A program made the translations under genes and the position numbers. Shown here in pieces: positions 7,922 through 17,228 of a stretch of 64,000 nt of DNA. The DNA is taken from the NCBI GenBank assembly GCA_965207705.1, contig OZ242292.1, forward strand, positions 496,001 through 560,000, written 5' to 3'. Source of the DNA: JAAOII01 sp965207705 (lineage in GTDB: Bacteria > Pseudomonadota > Gammaproteobacteria > CBDBNL01 > JAAOII01). The notes under the pieces are model-generated. The model saw only the letters and a program-made list of their open reading frames with translations, was not told the origin of the DNA and made no database searches. The stretch's first letter is position 1; every line of letters starts with the position of its first letter.

Positions 7922-8754
7922 ATAAATTCAATACTGCCGCTCATTACTCTATGAACTACTTCGTGAACTACTCCGTGAACTACTCTGCCATGTCTGCCCT
8001 GTTTGAGCAACAGTGCTCCAGATTCATCCACACCAGTGCATACCCCTTCCACTCTATTAATACTGGGATTATTTGAGCCGCTGTTTATGGCAACTGTTCT
8101 GCCATTCAGGGCATCGTAATTATTCCATTCTTTGTAAAGCGTGCTAAAACCTTGTGTAAAGAAATCAGTCAGTCCTGAGGCGAGAGAGTTTATTAATAAC
8201 CCTGCTACCATTGATCGGTTAATAAGTACATCTTTATTATGGAGTTGCTTAATAGAAGTAATATTGCTGTCGTTATTGTGATTATCATAGTTTATTCCTA
8301 TGCCTATGATAATAGAATCATCGCAGAGCTCAACTAGGATACCGCCTAACTTGACTTGGGGATTATTGGGCAGGACTAAGTCGTTGGGCCACTTAATCCC
8401 TATTTTAATATTCATCTTGTCTAAAAATCGTGCCGCCATTATTCCGACAGCCAAGCTCAACCCATCCAAGCCGCGATTAAAGCGTGAGCTTTCAAAATGC
8501 ATAGAAAGATAAATGCCGGCGGCAAAAGGGCTCTTCCATTGCCTGCCATAACGTCCTTTACCTTGGGTTTGCTCTTCGGCTAACAGCAGACAAGGGGGGG
8601 GCAGCTTTTTGATATGGTCGTTGGTGGATTCAACGCTTAACTCAATATGAAAGCTTTCGGGAGGAAATATACTTTGAGCGGCATCACTAAGCACATGGTA
8701 AATATTTTCTGTGGTTAGCAGATTATCAGGGCTAGGGTAATTAAGATCGGGCAA
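7918..8754 (-). CDS. birA: Biotin--[acetyl-CoA-carboxylase] ligase, without DNA-binding domain
   Basis: It makes biotinyl-5'-AMP and biotinylates the carboxyl carrier protein of acetyl-CoA carboxylase. Catalytic motifs: QGKGRYGRQWKSPFAAGIYL near residues 74-93, IKWPNDL near 123 and KLGGILVE near 138, then a C-terminal SH3-like part. The N-terminus lacks the winged-helix repressor domain of E. coli BirA, so it should be a plain ligase and not the bio operon repressor. The C-terminus holds a small in-frame repeat (VVHGVVHEVVHRV). It overlaps coaX by 4 bases and lies 36 bases after surA. Confidence 0.92.
   Translation of the reverse strand: MPDLNYPSPDNLLTTENIYHVLSDAAQSIFPPESFHIELSVESTNDHIKKLPPPCLLLAEEQTQGKGRYGRQWKSPFAAGIYLSMHFESSRFNRGLDGLSLAVGIMAARFLDKMNIKIGIKWPNDLVLPNNPQVKLGGILVELCDDSIIIGIGINYDNHNNDSNITSIKQLHNKDVLINRSMVAGLLINSLASGLTDFFTQGFSTLYKEWNNYDALNGRTVAINSGSNNPSINRVEGVCTGVDESGALLLKQGRHGRVVHGVVHEVVHRVMSGSIEFI
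7951..7986. repeat. 12-bp tandem repeat near the 3' end of birA (three copies)
   Basis: Three copies of a gtgaactactcc-like unit encode the VVHx repeats close to the BirA C-terminus. This belongs to the same class of in-frame 12-bp repeat seen in coaX and the 16-kb methyltransferase. Confidence 0.8.
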
Positions 8755-8790
8755 TTGAATTGCAAAATAGAGTTTATGCTAGTTTATGCC

Positions 8791-10065
8791 TTATATGCGA
8801 TATTCAACATAAGAACGGCTGAGAATATCATTAATCCAAAAAGGGAGGGTTATGGTAAGCTTACGATTTGCCAGCAGCTGGAAGGTTTGGTCGCGTAATT
8901 GTTGAATAGTTATATCATTAATACGTTCTTCCTCCAGCAGAACTATATGCCAACCATCATTGGTATTGAATGGCTGAGAAAACTGATTTGGCTTAAGCTT
9001 TGCTATTATGTTTTGTAGCTGTGGCGGCAAGGAATTCCTGGGCACCCAATTCAATGTGTATCCTTGAAAAGAAGAGGTCTGATCTGAATAGATAGACGCA
9101 AGTTCGTTGAAATCTTTATCGTCTTGTAATTGCTGGTGGATGTCAGAAATCCTAACCTTAAGTTGCTCGCCAGTATAAATAATATTACTCAGCAGCGAGA
9201 TAATGGAAATCTTATATTCCTGGCGGGATATTCCCTTTGCATGCTTAACATCAAAGACCTTGAGGATATGCCAAAACCCATCTGATTGGAAGTGGCGGAT
9301 TTCTCCCTTATTGGTGAGGAGTAGTTGCGTGTGAAATAGTTCTGGCAACTTAGTAAGAGTGCGATAAGGAAAAGAATTTACCCTTAATTCATCATAGCCC
9401 CAGCTATCTGAAATTGCCGTTACCTCATCCACAGATTGCGTATTAACAAGTTGCCCTGCATATAATTCAATTTGTTCTGCAGTAACTTCACTGGCGTCAA
9501 TTATGATGTGGGCTAGGTTATAAGAAGATTGTTGCAGTTGTGAAGGCGGGTTAGATATTAAGAAGCTATTAATTTCTGATTCATTGACCTTAACATAAGA
9601 CCTTAGTTGCTGAAGTTGTAGCTTGCGTATTATTAGCGAATTGCTAATTTCTATCCGCCAATCTTGGAAGGTTAATCCCTGACGAATTAATATTCTTTCC
9701 TGTTGGCTTCTGGTCAATTTATTTTGTTTAAGTGTATCTTTGATGTATTCTTCAATTTCAAGATTGCCCACATACATACCAAGTTGTTTTGCCAAGTCCA
9801 ACTGAATCTTTCTAGTTACCAGCTCTTCCAGTACCTGCTTTTGGCTGGGCTTGTTAAAATTAGGGGTGTTAGGGGCATTAAGGACTGGGGCATAAGCTCT
9901 ATCAAGCTCCGATTTGAGAATAACTCCGTTATTAACCACCGCAACAATTTCATCAGCGTGGGTATCAGCAAATGGAGTAAGGGTTAAAAATAACAAACAT
10001 GATACGGCAGTTAACTTGACAGTGTTAAGTGCCCTCACGCAAGCATTAGTTGTTGAACTCATCAT
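8791..10065 (-). CDS. surA: Periplasmic chaperone and peptidyl-prolyl isomerase SurA
   Basis: SurA escorts outer-membrane proteins, LptD among them, across the periplasm. Features: an N-terminal signal peptide (hydrophobic LTAVSCLLFLTLTPF, then ADTHADEIVAVVNNGVILKSELD, the conserved start of the mature protein), a SurA N-domain to about residue 170, then two parvulin-like regions. The second is better conserved (FNELASIYSDQTSS, GWHIVLLEEE). 424 residues is the usual length. The ORF start overlaps the lptD 3' end by 20 bases, giving a tight lptD-surA unit as in other gammaproteobacteria. Confidence 0.92.
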   Translation of the reverse strand: MMSSTTNACVRALNTVKLTAVSCLLFLTLTPFADTHADEIVAVVNNGVILKSELDRAYAPVLNAPNTPNFNKPSQKQVLEELVTRKIQLDLAKQLGMYVGNLEIEEYIKDTLKQNKLTRSQQERILIRQGLTFQDWRIEISNSLIIRKLQLQQLRSYVKVNESEINSFLISNPPSQLQQSSYNLAHIIIDASEVTAEQIELYAGQLVNTQSVDEVTAISDSWGYDELRVNSFPYRTLTKLPELFHTQLLLTNKGEIRHFQSDGFWHILKVFDVKHAKGISRQEYKISIISLLSNIIYTGEQLKVRISDIHQQLQDDKDFNELASIYSDQTSSFQGYTLNWVPRNSLPPQLQNIIAKLKPNQFSQPFNTNDGWHIVLLEEERINDITIQQLRDQTFQLLANRKLTITLPFWINDILSRSYVEYRI

Positions 10066-12451
10066 ATATGTATTCTATACCACCAAGTGAATAACTGCTG
10101 GATTTAGCGCCAAAAGAACCCAAAGGAATAAAGTTAAACTGGACTAAGACGCCGTTATCCTGTTTATTATTAGTAAGTTTTTGATAAACGCCCAATCTGG
10201 TGCTAAAACAGCAATTTTCGTAGCCAAAACCACTAATAGCATTAACTGATTTATCCTCCAATAAATCGTAACGCCAGCCGCCAAACCAAGACCATCTTGG
10301 AACAGGATACCACACAAAATTATTCCCTATTTGGTCTGCTTCTGTTTGATAAAAATTGCCCTGCTGATGACGATAGATAACTGATACCCCAGATTTTTTA
10401 GCATTTGCATAACGCAAAGCAGAACCATACGAATGAGTGCCTTTATCGTCCCCAGTAATATCCACATCCATATAACTACGCTCGCCGATTCTCCATGAAA
10501 TATCCATAGACCAAGGATCTGATAAATTGTTATATAAGTTTGATTGCCCTGCATTATCAGCCGCATGTTGGTCAATATCTGCAGAAATAACTTTACCTAA
10601 CCTAAAACGGTATTCATCAGTTCCCGCTAGATTAATCAAACCGCTTTCTATGCCTACGCTTACTCTTTTTTCGGCAATATCTCTGTCAAACCCCACATAT
10701 CTTTCGGGACTAAACAGGTAGTCATAGTTAATGATTTTATGAGTGGTATCAAATACTACAGCATCAAATGCCTCCTCTGGAGTTTCGCTAACATCCTGTT
10801 CGGAGGAAAGAGCATATAGGCGCGGCTGAAAAGTAAAGTAGCAATTGCAGCTTTTGGCTTGTAAAAGAGTGGAAAATATCAAAGAGGAATCAACATCAAA
10901 AGCATTATGGTTGCGGCGAAATTCACTGCTACCTGCAACTTTGTTTTGCTCTTGCAGCTGATAATCTGTTAGTTGCCAGTTTAATCTGGCTTTTAAATTC
11001 CCCCAGTAGGGAGTGTAACCCCAACCAAGAGTTAGGTCATTATGCAATCTGCCATTATTGCCTAACACTATATTTGACCTTTCTATGTTTAACTCTGGGC
11101 TTGAGCCTTCTATGTTTGACACTGGGCTTGACCCCTCATCTGCTGAACCTTGTTTATCAAGCTCAAAGGCGCTGTAATCTATGTTATTGGATAGATAAAA
11201 GCCGCTAATAGTTGGGCTGTATAGTTCTAACCGCGTATAGGGTAACTGCTTATAAGGAGAGGTGAAGAAACTATCGTCATTAGCTATGACTTGATAATCC
11301 CGCAGCCCTAAAGTCCAATCAGCCCATTTATCTGCATAGCGGATTTGCGCCTGCCTTGGCAGGGCTAAATCACTTTTAGGAGTGAAAAAAGTGGGTAAGT
11401 CATCTGTGTATTCTCTGTCGCTAACTCCCGTCCAAGTTATATCCCCAGCCCAGCCATCCTTAACCACCGATGAAAAATCAAAGTGCTGAGTATATCTTTC
11501 ATCTGCCTTTCCTTTATCATCTTTGTAGAGAGCATCCCCAGCAATATAACCATAACCTAAAGTGCCAGTACCAGCAGAGGTGAGCCATCTGAAATCCTGC
11601 TCCAACAGAAGACCACGATTCTGAATAGCATGAAAGTAAAAAGTACTGTCATAATTAGGAGCAATATTAATATAAAGCGGCTGGCTATACTCAAAACCAG
11701 CGCGACTGTCAATGTTAACATTAGGATATAAAAAACCTGTCTGCCTTTCATCACCTATGGGGAAAGGTAAATAGGGAAAGTACATAACAGGCGCCTTACC
11801 TAAATAAAACTTAGCTCCCCGCGCATTGCCTTGCATAGTGTTTAGATTAAGACGCAACGAGCGGCTCTCAAGATGCCAGGTATTTTCATCAGGATCGCAA
11901 AAACTTATGGAGGCGTCTTTTAATTCAATGATTGAACCCTTCTGGGTAAGTTCTGAACTGCTGCCGTGAATATGAGATGCTGGTTGGCTAAATTCGCTGG
12001 CAAGAAGCTGAATATTTTCCTCTTCACCCTCTGCAGGAATATAGTAAAAAGTATCTTCAGTGCGGGCAATTAGATTCGGGGAGTTTATCTGCACTCTGCC
12101 AGTTAGTTGCACTAGTTGTTCTTCTTTATAATAAATTGCTTCGTCACTGTTTAATGTGGTGTTGCCAGATACGACCTCAACTCCACCACGCATGATTGTT
12201 GAGTCGTTCAGGTTAGTAACTTCTGCGGCGCGTAGTTTAATGTTGCTATCATCGGCTCCTATGGCTTTTTTCCATACATAAGAGCCACGACAAACAGGGG
12301 CGGGGGCATTTGATGAGGTGCCTGATGAGGGGCGTTCATGCTCAACCCAACCTGGCGGTAAGTTTTCCGCTGCGTTCAATCTTGCCATCAATAATAAAGA
12401 TGGGAGGCAACATATTAATAAGCAAGTCCTAATTTTGGTGTTTGCGAGCAT
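10046..12451 (-). CDS. lptD: LPS-assembly outer-membrane protein LptD
   Basis: LptD is the outer-membrane barrel that, with LptE, inserts lipopolysaccharide into the outer leaflet. There is a signal peptide (CLLICCLPSLLLMARLNA), an OstA-like periplasmic domain at about residues 60-210 (ATNLNDSTIMRGGVEV-type strands), then a large beta-barrel ending NFIPLGSFGAKSSSYSLGGIEYIYDEF. The paired cysteines that form disulfides in E. coli LptD have counterparts: an adjacent CC (GYENCCFSTRLG) near the C-terminus, plus CRGSYVW and SFCDPDENTW near the N-terminus. 801 residues is typical. It is followed by surA, its chaperone. Confidence 0.93.
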   Translation of the reverse strand: MLANTKIRTCLLICCLPSLLLMARLNAAENLPPGWVEHERPSSGTSSNAPAPVCRGSYVWKKAIGADDSNIKLRAAEVTNLNDSTIMRGGVEVVSGNTTLNSDEAIYYKEEQLVQLTGRVQINSPNLIARTEDTFYYIPAEGEEENIQLLASEFSQPASHIHGSSSELTQKGSIIELKDASISFCDPDENTWHLESRSLRLNLNTMQGNARGAKFYLGKAPVMYFPYLPFPIGDERQTGFLYPNVNIDSRAGFEYSQPLYINIAPNYDSTFYFHAIQNRGLLLEQDFRWLTSAGTGTLGYGYIAGDALYKDDKGKADERYTQHFDFSSVVKDGWAGDITWTGVSDREYTDDLPTFFTPKSDLALPRQAQIRYADKWADWTLGLRDYQVIANDDSFFTSPYKQLPYTRLELYSPTISGFYLSNNIDYSAFELDKQGSADEGSSPVSNIEGSSPELNIERSNIVLGNNGRLHNDLTLGWGYTPYWGNLKARLNWQLTDYQLQEQNKVAGSSEFRRNHNAFDVDSSLIFSTLLQAKSCNCYFTFQPRLYALSSEQDVSETPEEAFDAVVFDTTHKIINYDYLFSPERYVGFDRDIAEKRVSVGIESGLINLAGTDEYRFRLGKVISADIDQHAADNAGQSNLYNNLSDPWSMDISWRIGERSYMDVDITGDDKGTHSYGSALRYANAKKSGVSVIYRHQQGNFYQTEADQIGNNFVWYPVPRWSWFGGWRYDLLEDKSVNAISGFGYENCCFSTRLGVYQKLTNNKQDNGVLVQFNFIPLGSFGAKSSSYSLGGIEYIYDEFNN
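11091..11144. repeat. 27-bp direct duplication in lptD
   Basis: Two adjacent 27-bp copies encode SNIEGSSPE and LNIERSNI-type segments in a barrel loop of LptD. The unit keeps the reading frame. The position suggests a surface or periplasmic loop that tolerates length change. Confidence 0.65.
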
Positions 12452-12508
12452 GGAAGTATTTTAAGGCATAAAAGCTGCAAGCATATCTATAGTTAATTGC
12501 GAGCGTCA

Positions 12509-12536
12509 TGTAGGGGCGGAGCCGCGCTCCGCCCGC
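12509..12536. repeat. GC-rich palindromic element, copy A
   Basis: An inverted repeat, GGGCGGAG at 12514-12521 and CTCCGCCC at 12527-12534, with the flank TGTAGG. Read on the minus strand it matches copy C (40822-40866) and copy B (37700-37766): the sequence GCGGGCGGAGC..GCTCCGCCCCTACA is shared. It stands out in an AT-rich background. It lies between tolC and lptD and could also act as a hairpin in their transcript. Confidence 0.8.
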
Positions 12537-12572
12537 CCTCTGCCTCTCCACGCATCCTTATTCTTCTATAGA

Positions 12573-13940
12573 TTAGTAGACAGCTTTGTTAGGGTCGTAG
12601 TTGGATACATCGCCTATTTTATAAAACTGTTGTAGCTGCTCATCATTTAGCTGCCCGGTTCTTATATAAAAATCGGCATAGTTCTTGATATGGCTGTAAA
12701 GCGAGGAATAATAATCACGCTCTGCTTGAAATAATCTTTCATAAACCGTCAGTAAATCAGTGATGTCGGTAGCGCCTAATTGATAGCGTGACTCCGTTTG
12801 TGAGACCAGCGCCTTCCTGGCATCTAAGGTCTGTTTGGCGGCGCCAATGAACTTATCACCATTATTAATCAGGCGAACTAAAGAAGGCACTAAGGTGTTA
12901 ACTTCAATAATAACAAGAGCTAGCTGTCTTTTTGCTTGTTCTAATCGGGCTTTAGCCGACTTGATGCTGGCAAAAACTGAACCACCCGAAAATATAGGGA
13001 CGTTAAACATAATTCCCACTTCGGTTTGAGTGAAATCTCTGTCGTAACTTTCAAACGCTTGGTCGCTTTGAGTATATGCGGCAAAGAGGTTAAAGGTTGG
13101 AATATGCCCACGATTGCTTATCTTGAGGTCCTCTTCGGCGGCAGCCACTGCAGCCCTGGCAGCTAATAACTTTAGATTATTCTTTAAGGCAATTTCTTTC
13201 CAATATTGCGGGTCTTTGTTGTCAAGCGGAGGCAAATCAAGGTCGGCGCGAACTGGCGGCAAATTCTTGATGCTAAGTTTTACGCTTTCGCTAAGCCCTT
13301 CATAAAAGGTGCGTAGGGAAATCTGACTCTGTAGATATTGTGCTTCACTAAGAGCGGCGTTTGCCTCAATTTCTGCCACATCTACAGGAGAACGAGAACC
13401 TCCTGCCGCCATAGCGCGAACTACTTGCAACTGCTTAAGTAATCTATCCCGTTGTGCTCCCAAGGTTCTTAATCTATCGGTCTCGGTTAGGATATCCAAA
13501 TACTGCTGCAATAATCTTTGGAATAGTTCCAAATATGCGCTGCCATATTCATAACCTAACTGCTCGGCGCGCGTTGCTGATGCCTTATAGACACGATACT
13601 TGATTGGCTCGTAGATGGTTTGGCTGACCTGAAACCTGCCTTGATTCTCCGTGGAATCTTCGGAGCTCTCAGGAGGACAGGTTTCGCATTCAACTTTTTT
13701 TTGTGATGATTGGATGCTCAAACTTACCTGCGGCAATATCGGAGCCAGGTTCTGGCGGGCGACTGCTTTGGCGGCATCAAGCCGCGCTTTAGCAATTAAT
13801 AACTGATTATCGTTCTTTTGCGCTGCTACCAATAGTTCTTCTAGGATGTTATCTTCAGCAGATTGAGCCGATGAAGCAACAAAGAATAGAAGGAAAATGA
13901 ATAGAAACTTTTTTTCAAGTAATCTTTTTAAATAATACAT
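12573..13940 (-). CDS. tolC: TolC family outer-membrane channel protein
   Basis: TolC forms the outer-membrane duct of type I secretion and RND-type efflux systems. There is a signal peptide (FLFIFLLFFVASSAQSA), then two outer membrane efflux repeats with long alpha-helices. Conserved features include YEPIKYRVYKASATRAEQLGYEY near residue 110, GGSRSPVDVAEIEANAALSEA near 180 and the related RYQLGATDITDLLTVYERLFQAERDYY near 385. 455 residues fits TolC. The inner-membrane partners are not in the window. It follows parE by 57 bases on the same strand. Confidence 0.9.
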   Translation of the reverse strand: MYYLKRLLEKKFLFIFLLFFVASSAQSAEDNILEELLVAAQKNDNQLLIAKARLDAAKAVARQNLAPILPQVSLSIQSSQKKVECETCPPESSEDSTENQGRFQVSQTIYEPIKYRVYKASATRAEQLGYEYGSAYLELFQRLLQQYLDILTETDRLRTLGAQRDRLLKQLQVVRAMAAGGSRSPVDVAEIEANAALSEAQYLQSQISLRTFYEGLSESVKLSIKNLPPVRADLDLPPLDNKDPQYWKEIALKNNLKLLAARAAVAAAEEDLKISNRGHIPTFNLFAAYTQSDQAFESYDRDFTQTEVGIMFNVPIFSGGSVFASIKSAKARLEQAKRQLALVIIEVNTLVPSLVRLINNGDKFIGAAKQTLDARKALVSQTESRYQLGATDITDLLTVYERLFQAERDYYSSLYSHIKNYADFYIRTGQLNDEQLQQFYKIGDVSNYDPNKAVY

Positions 13941-13997
13941 AAATAACTTATTATTATAACAGCAACATCCCCCCCAAAATAATGGCTATATTGATTT

Positions 13998-15950
13998 TTA
14001 GGCAATGCGGGCAAGATTGCCTTTGCTCTCAAGCCACTCGCGTCTATCAGACGCTTGCTTCTTGCTAAAAAATATGGAGAGTTTTTTATGCATTTTTGTT
14101 TCGTCTTCCATCTCAAGCGCGATTAAACGACGAGTGGCAGGAGCCATCGTAGTTTCTTTTAGCTGGACTGGATTCATCTCCCCCAACCCTTTGAAACGTT
14201 GAATATTCACTTGCGGTTTGGAGTTCTTTGGTGCATTCTTGGTGATGGTGCTCACAACCTCATCTTTTTCCTTCTCATCCAAAGCATAGAATACCTGCTT
14301 GCCATGGTCAATACGATACAATGGCGGCATGGCTATATGGATTCTTTTGGTGCGCACCAGAGCAGGGAAATGGCGCACAAACAAAGCGCAGAGTAGCGCC
14401 GCTATGTGCATGCCATCTGAGTCCGCATCGGCTAAGACACAAATTTTATGATAACGGATGCCATCTAAATCAGGGCTGTCTGGCATGACGCCGATTGCCT
14501 GTATTATGTCTTGCACCTCTTGCGATTCCATAATTCTGTTTTCGTTGAGCTCCCATGTGTTAAGAATCTTGCCGCGCAGAGGCATAACTGCTTGATATTT
14601 TTTATCGCGCGCCTGCTTTGCCGAGCCGCCAGCAGAATCGCCCTCCACTAAAAATAACTCACAATCCTCTGGCTTCTTGCTGAGGCAGTTGGAAAGTTTG
14701 CTCGGCAATATGTTGCCAAATATGTTCTTATTCTTTTTTGCTTGCTTAGCTCGTTTGAGACGCTCATTAGCATTGTAGATAACCATCTTGGCTATTGATT
14801 CGGCAATTTGTGGGTGGGAGTTAAGCCACAAAATAAATGCATCCTTTACCTTAGTGGCAACAAAAGCTGTCTGCTCTTGGGAAGAAAGTTTCTCTTTGGT
14901 TTGACCTGAGAAATGAGGGTTGTCTATCTTAACCGAAAGTAAGTAGTTGCAATTAGCCCATATATCATCTGAACTAATACGTAGCTCGCGCGGTAAGAGT
15001 TTGCGTTGCTCGCAGAACTCTTTGATGCCTTCATAAAGCCCGGTGCGGAAATTATTAACATGAGTGCCGCCTAATATAGTGGGGATTAGATTGACGTAAC
15101 TCTCGGCAAGTCGCTGAGTGCCGGATGCAGATGTGTCTCCGCGTCCATCCCAAAAGGCAGCCCAGAGTAATTCTTTATCCTCGGTGCTTGCATTAAACTC
15201 CAATGGCTCGTTGGGCAGCATGGTGCTGCCATCCAACTGCTCAAGCATATACTGCTTGATGCCTTTTCTATAACGCCATTGCTCTTTTTTGGGCTTTTCT
15301 TTGGACTTGTCATTGCGATTATTTATGAAAGTTACTCCAAGACCCTGGCACAGGACCGCTTTGGAGCGAAGGATATTGCGAATATGCGTGACGGAAAACT
15401 CTGGCGTATCAAAGTATTTGGGGTTGGGCTTGAAAGTTATGCGAGTGCCATGGGTTATGTTTTTATCAATACCATCACTGACAGATAAATCTTGTGTTTT
15501 CTTGCCGTTGGCAAAAGTCATCTGGTGTTTCTTGCCCTCCTTCCAAACCTCTACTTTTAGAGTGTCCGAAAGAGCATTGACTACCGAAACCCCTACTCCA
15601 TGCAAACCTCCAGAGAACTTGTAGCTTTTTGAAGAGAATTTTGCCCCAGAATGTAAGCGGGTAAGAATAAGTTCTATCCCCGATATCCCATGCTTGGGAT
15701 GAATATCCACTGGCATGCCCCTGCCATCATCGGTTACTATCATCTCCCCCGTTGGAGTTAATTCTAAAGTGATGTTCTTAGCATAGCCGATAATTGCCTC
15801 ATCTACGCTGTTATCTATTACCTCCTGCGCTATATGATTAGGGCTGGATGTGTCGGTATACATGCCAGGACGAGTGTAAACCGGCTCTAGCCCGCTGAGA
15901 ACCTCTATGGAAGAGGCATCGTATTTCACTGTTGTGCTTGGTTTTGCCAT
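13998..15950 (-). CDS. parE: DNA topoisomerase IV subunit B
   Basis: ParE is the ATPase subunit of topoisomerase IV, which unlinks daughter chromosomes. The N-terminal GHKL ATPase has QEVIDNSVDEAI, DDGRGMPVDIHP and SGGLHGVGVSVVNALS. The TOPRIM domain has LVEGDSAGGSAKQARDKKYQ and LADADSDGMHIAALL, and the C-terminus ends with QRFKGLGEMNP. YTDTSSPNHIAQEV is the ParE form of this motif; GyrB differs there. Length is 650 residues (E. coli 630). The upstream bases hold three copies of a 9-bp tttgctgta repeat. It marks the left border of the defence island. Confidence 0.93.
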   Translation of the reverse strand: MAKPSTTVKYDASSIEVLSGLEPVYTRPGMYTDTSSPNHIAQEVIDNSVDEAIIGYAKNITLELTPTGEMIVTDDGRGMPVDIHPKHGISGIELILTRLHSGAKFSSKSYKFSGGLHGVGVSVVNALSDTLKVEVWKEGKKHQMTFANGKKTQDLSVSDGIDKNITHGTRITFKPNPKYFDTPEFSVTHIRNILRSKAVLCQGLGVTFINNRNDKSKEKPKKEQWRYRKGIKQYMLEQLDGSTMLPNEPLEFNASTEDKELLWAAFWDGRGDTSASGTQRLAESYVNLIPTILGGTHVNNFRTGLYEGIKEFCEQRKLLPRELRISSDDIWANCNYLLSVKIDNPHFSGQTKEKLSSQEQTAFVATKVKDAFILWLNSHPQIAESIAKMVIYNANERLKRAKQAKKNKNIFGNILPSKLSNCLSKKPEDCELFLVEGDSAGGSAKQARDKKYQAVMPLRGKILNTWELNENRIMESQEVQDIIQAIGVMPDSPDLDGIRYHKICVLADADSDGMHIAALLCALFVRHFPALVRTKRIHIAMPPLYRIDHGKQVFYALDEKEKDEVVSTITKNAPKNSKPQVNIQRFKGLGEMNPVQLKETTMAPATRRLIALEMEDETKMHKKLSIFFSKKQASDRREWLESKGNLARIA

Positions 15951-15969
15951 TTGTTATGTTGCTGCTGTG

Positions 15970-15996
15970 TTTGCTGTATTTGCTGTATTTGCTGTA
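15970..15996. repeat. 9-bp tandem repeat upstream of parE (three copies)
   Basis: Three adjacent tttgctgta units lie 20-46 bases upstream of the parE start codon, in its likely 5' untranslated region. Copy-number change here would alter spacing between the promoter and the start codon. Confidence 0.8.
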
Positions 15997-16014
15997 TAAA
16001 TTTGTCTTTAAGAA

Positions 16015-17163
16015 TTATTGATTAAAGTCAAGAGTTTGATTTTCTTTTTCTAATCTACTATTCGCTATGTCAATATATTCTTGGGACAAATCATAGCCCA
16101 CATAATTTCTATCAGTTCTAACAGCTGCTATACAACTGCTGCCACTACCCACGAAAGGGTCAAGTACAATATCACCTTTGAAACTATATAATTCAATTAA
16201 ACGACGCGGCAATTCAACTGGGAAGGGGGCAGGATGCTTTAATCTCCTAGCATTCGCAGCAGAGAATCGCCAGATGCTTTTAGTGGAATCTAAAAAATCT
16301 TGCTTGCTTATAGTGGAATCCCGCTCACTCTTATGAGTAAGAGATTCCTTGCTATAAATCAATATGTACTCATGAACATCTCGCAGGACAGGATTTGTTG
16401 CCGAACACCAGCTCCCCCAGGCACAGGAAGTACCTGCACTAGCTCCCTTATCCCAGATGATTTCACCACGCATTATAAAATCCAATTCTGCCATTATGCT
16501 GATTATTATGGAGTGCAGGGGAATATATGGCTTGCGTCCAATATTGGCAATGTTTATGCATGCCCTACCTCCTTCTACCAATACCCGATGGGTTTCTTTG
16601 AAAACATCGTGTAATAAGGTGGCATATTCTTTGATATCTAAATCATCATCGTATTCTTTGCCAACATTGTATGGCGGTGAAGTAATCATAAGTTGAATGC
16701 TATTATCTGGCAATTGCTTCATATCACGACTATCTCCGCAGTATAACATGTTGGTGGCTACACGGGAGCGCGATTTAATTACTGGTGATTTAGCTGTGGC
16801 TGATTTAGAATTAACATTGTTTTTATCCTGATCCCTTGCTTTTGGGGAAGTTATATTAGAAGCCCCATTAGATTTACCATTAGATTTACCATTAGATTTA
16901 CCATTAGCGGCTGGAACTTTAGATCCCTTACCATTTACCTTATCTGGAATTGAAGGAATGGAAGTAGATATTTTAACGTTAACAACTCCATTCATAATAT
17001 TACCGTCATCCAATAAATTAGGTGTCTTAGAAGAAGTGGAAGCGTAAATCTTTTTACTATAAAAAGAATCAGAGTTATGTCCTTCTCTGGCAACTGTGCC
17101 AAAAGAAGAAGTTGAAGATCCTCTTTTAACTTTATCCCTTGGTTTACTAATGTCTACACTCAT
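16015..17163 (-). CDS. Beta-class DNA amino-methyltransferase (N4-cytosine or N6-adenine), with low-complexity N-terminal extension
   Basis: A site-specific methyltransferase that modifies an exocyclic amino group. Catalytic motif TSPPY is at residues 161-165, and the AdoMet-binding DPFVGSG at 335-341; this order defines the beta class. The SPPY form is common in N4-cytosine enzymes, but base specificity cannot be fixed here. The catalytic part begins near MLYCGDSRDM (residue 139). About 135 residues before it are Ser/Lys/Asn-rich and include (KSNG)3 encoded by a 12-bp repeat, so the true start could be internal. A putative restriction enzyme lies 65 bases upstream and probably recognises the same site. 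Confidence 0.88.
   Translation of the reverse strand: MSVDISKPRDKVKRGSSTSSFGTVAREGHNSDSFYSKKIYASTSSKTPNLLDDGNIMNGVVNVKISTSIPSIPDKVNGKGSKVPAANGKSNGKSNGKSNGASNITSPKARDQDKNNVNSKSATAKSPVIKSRSRVATNMLYCGDSRDMKQLPDNSIQLMITSPPYNVGKEYDDDLDIKEYATLLHDVFKETHRVLVEGGRACINIANIGRKPYIPLHSIIISIMAELDFIMRGEIIWDKGASAGTSCAWGSWCSATNPVLRDVHEYILIYSKESLTHKSERDSTISKQDFLDSTKSIWRFSAANARRLKHPAPFPVELPRRLIELYSFKGDIVLDPFVGSGSSCIAAVRTDRNYVGYDLSQEYIDIANSRLEKENQTLDFNQ
16865..16910. repeat. 12-bp tandem repeat in the methyltransferase N-terminus
   Basis: Three full copies and a partial one of ccattagattta encode K-S-N-G on the minus strand. In frame, and in a segment with no counterpart in related methyltransferases. Confidence 0.85.
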
Positions 17164-17228
17164 ATAAAAAATACATACTTATATTTAATTATATTATTAT
17201 AAAAATACACAACATAACAAAATTGTAT

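Noticed and set aside
10327..10575. 82-codon minus-strand frame inside lptD.
   Set aside because: An out-of-frame shadow within a clear LptD barrel; no start signal or family features.
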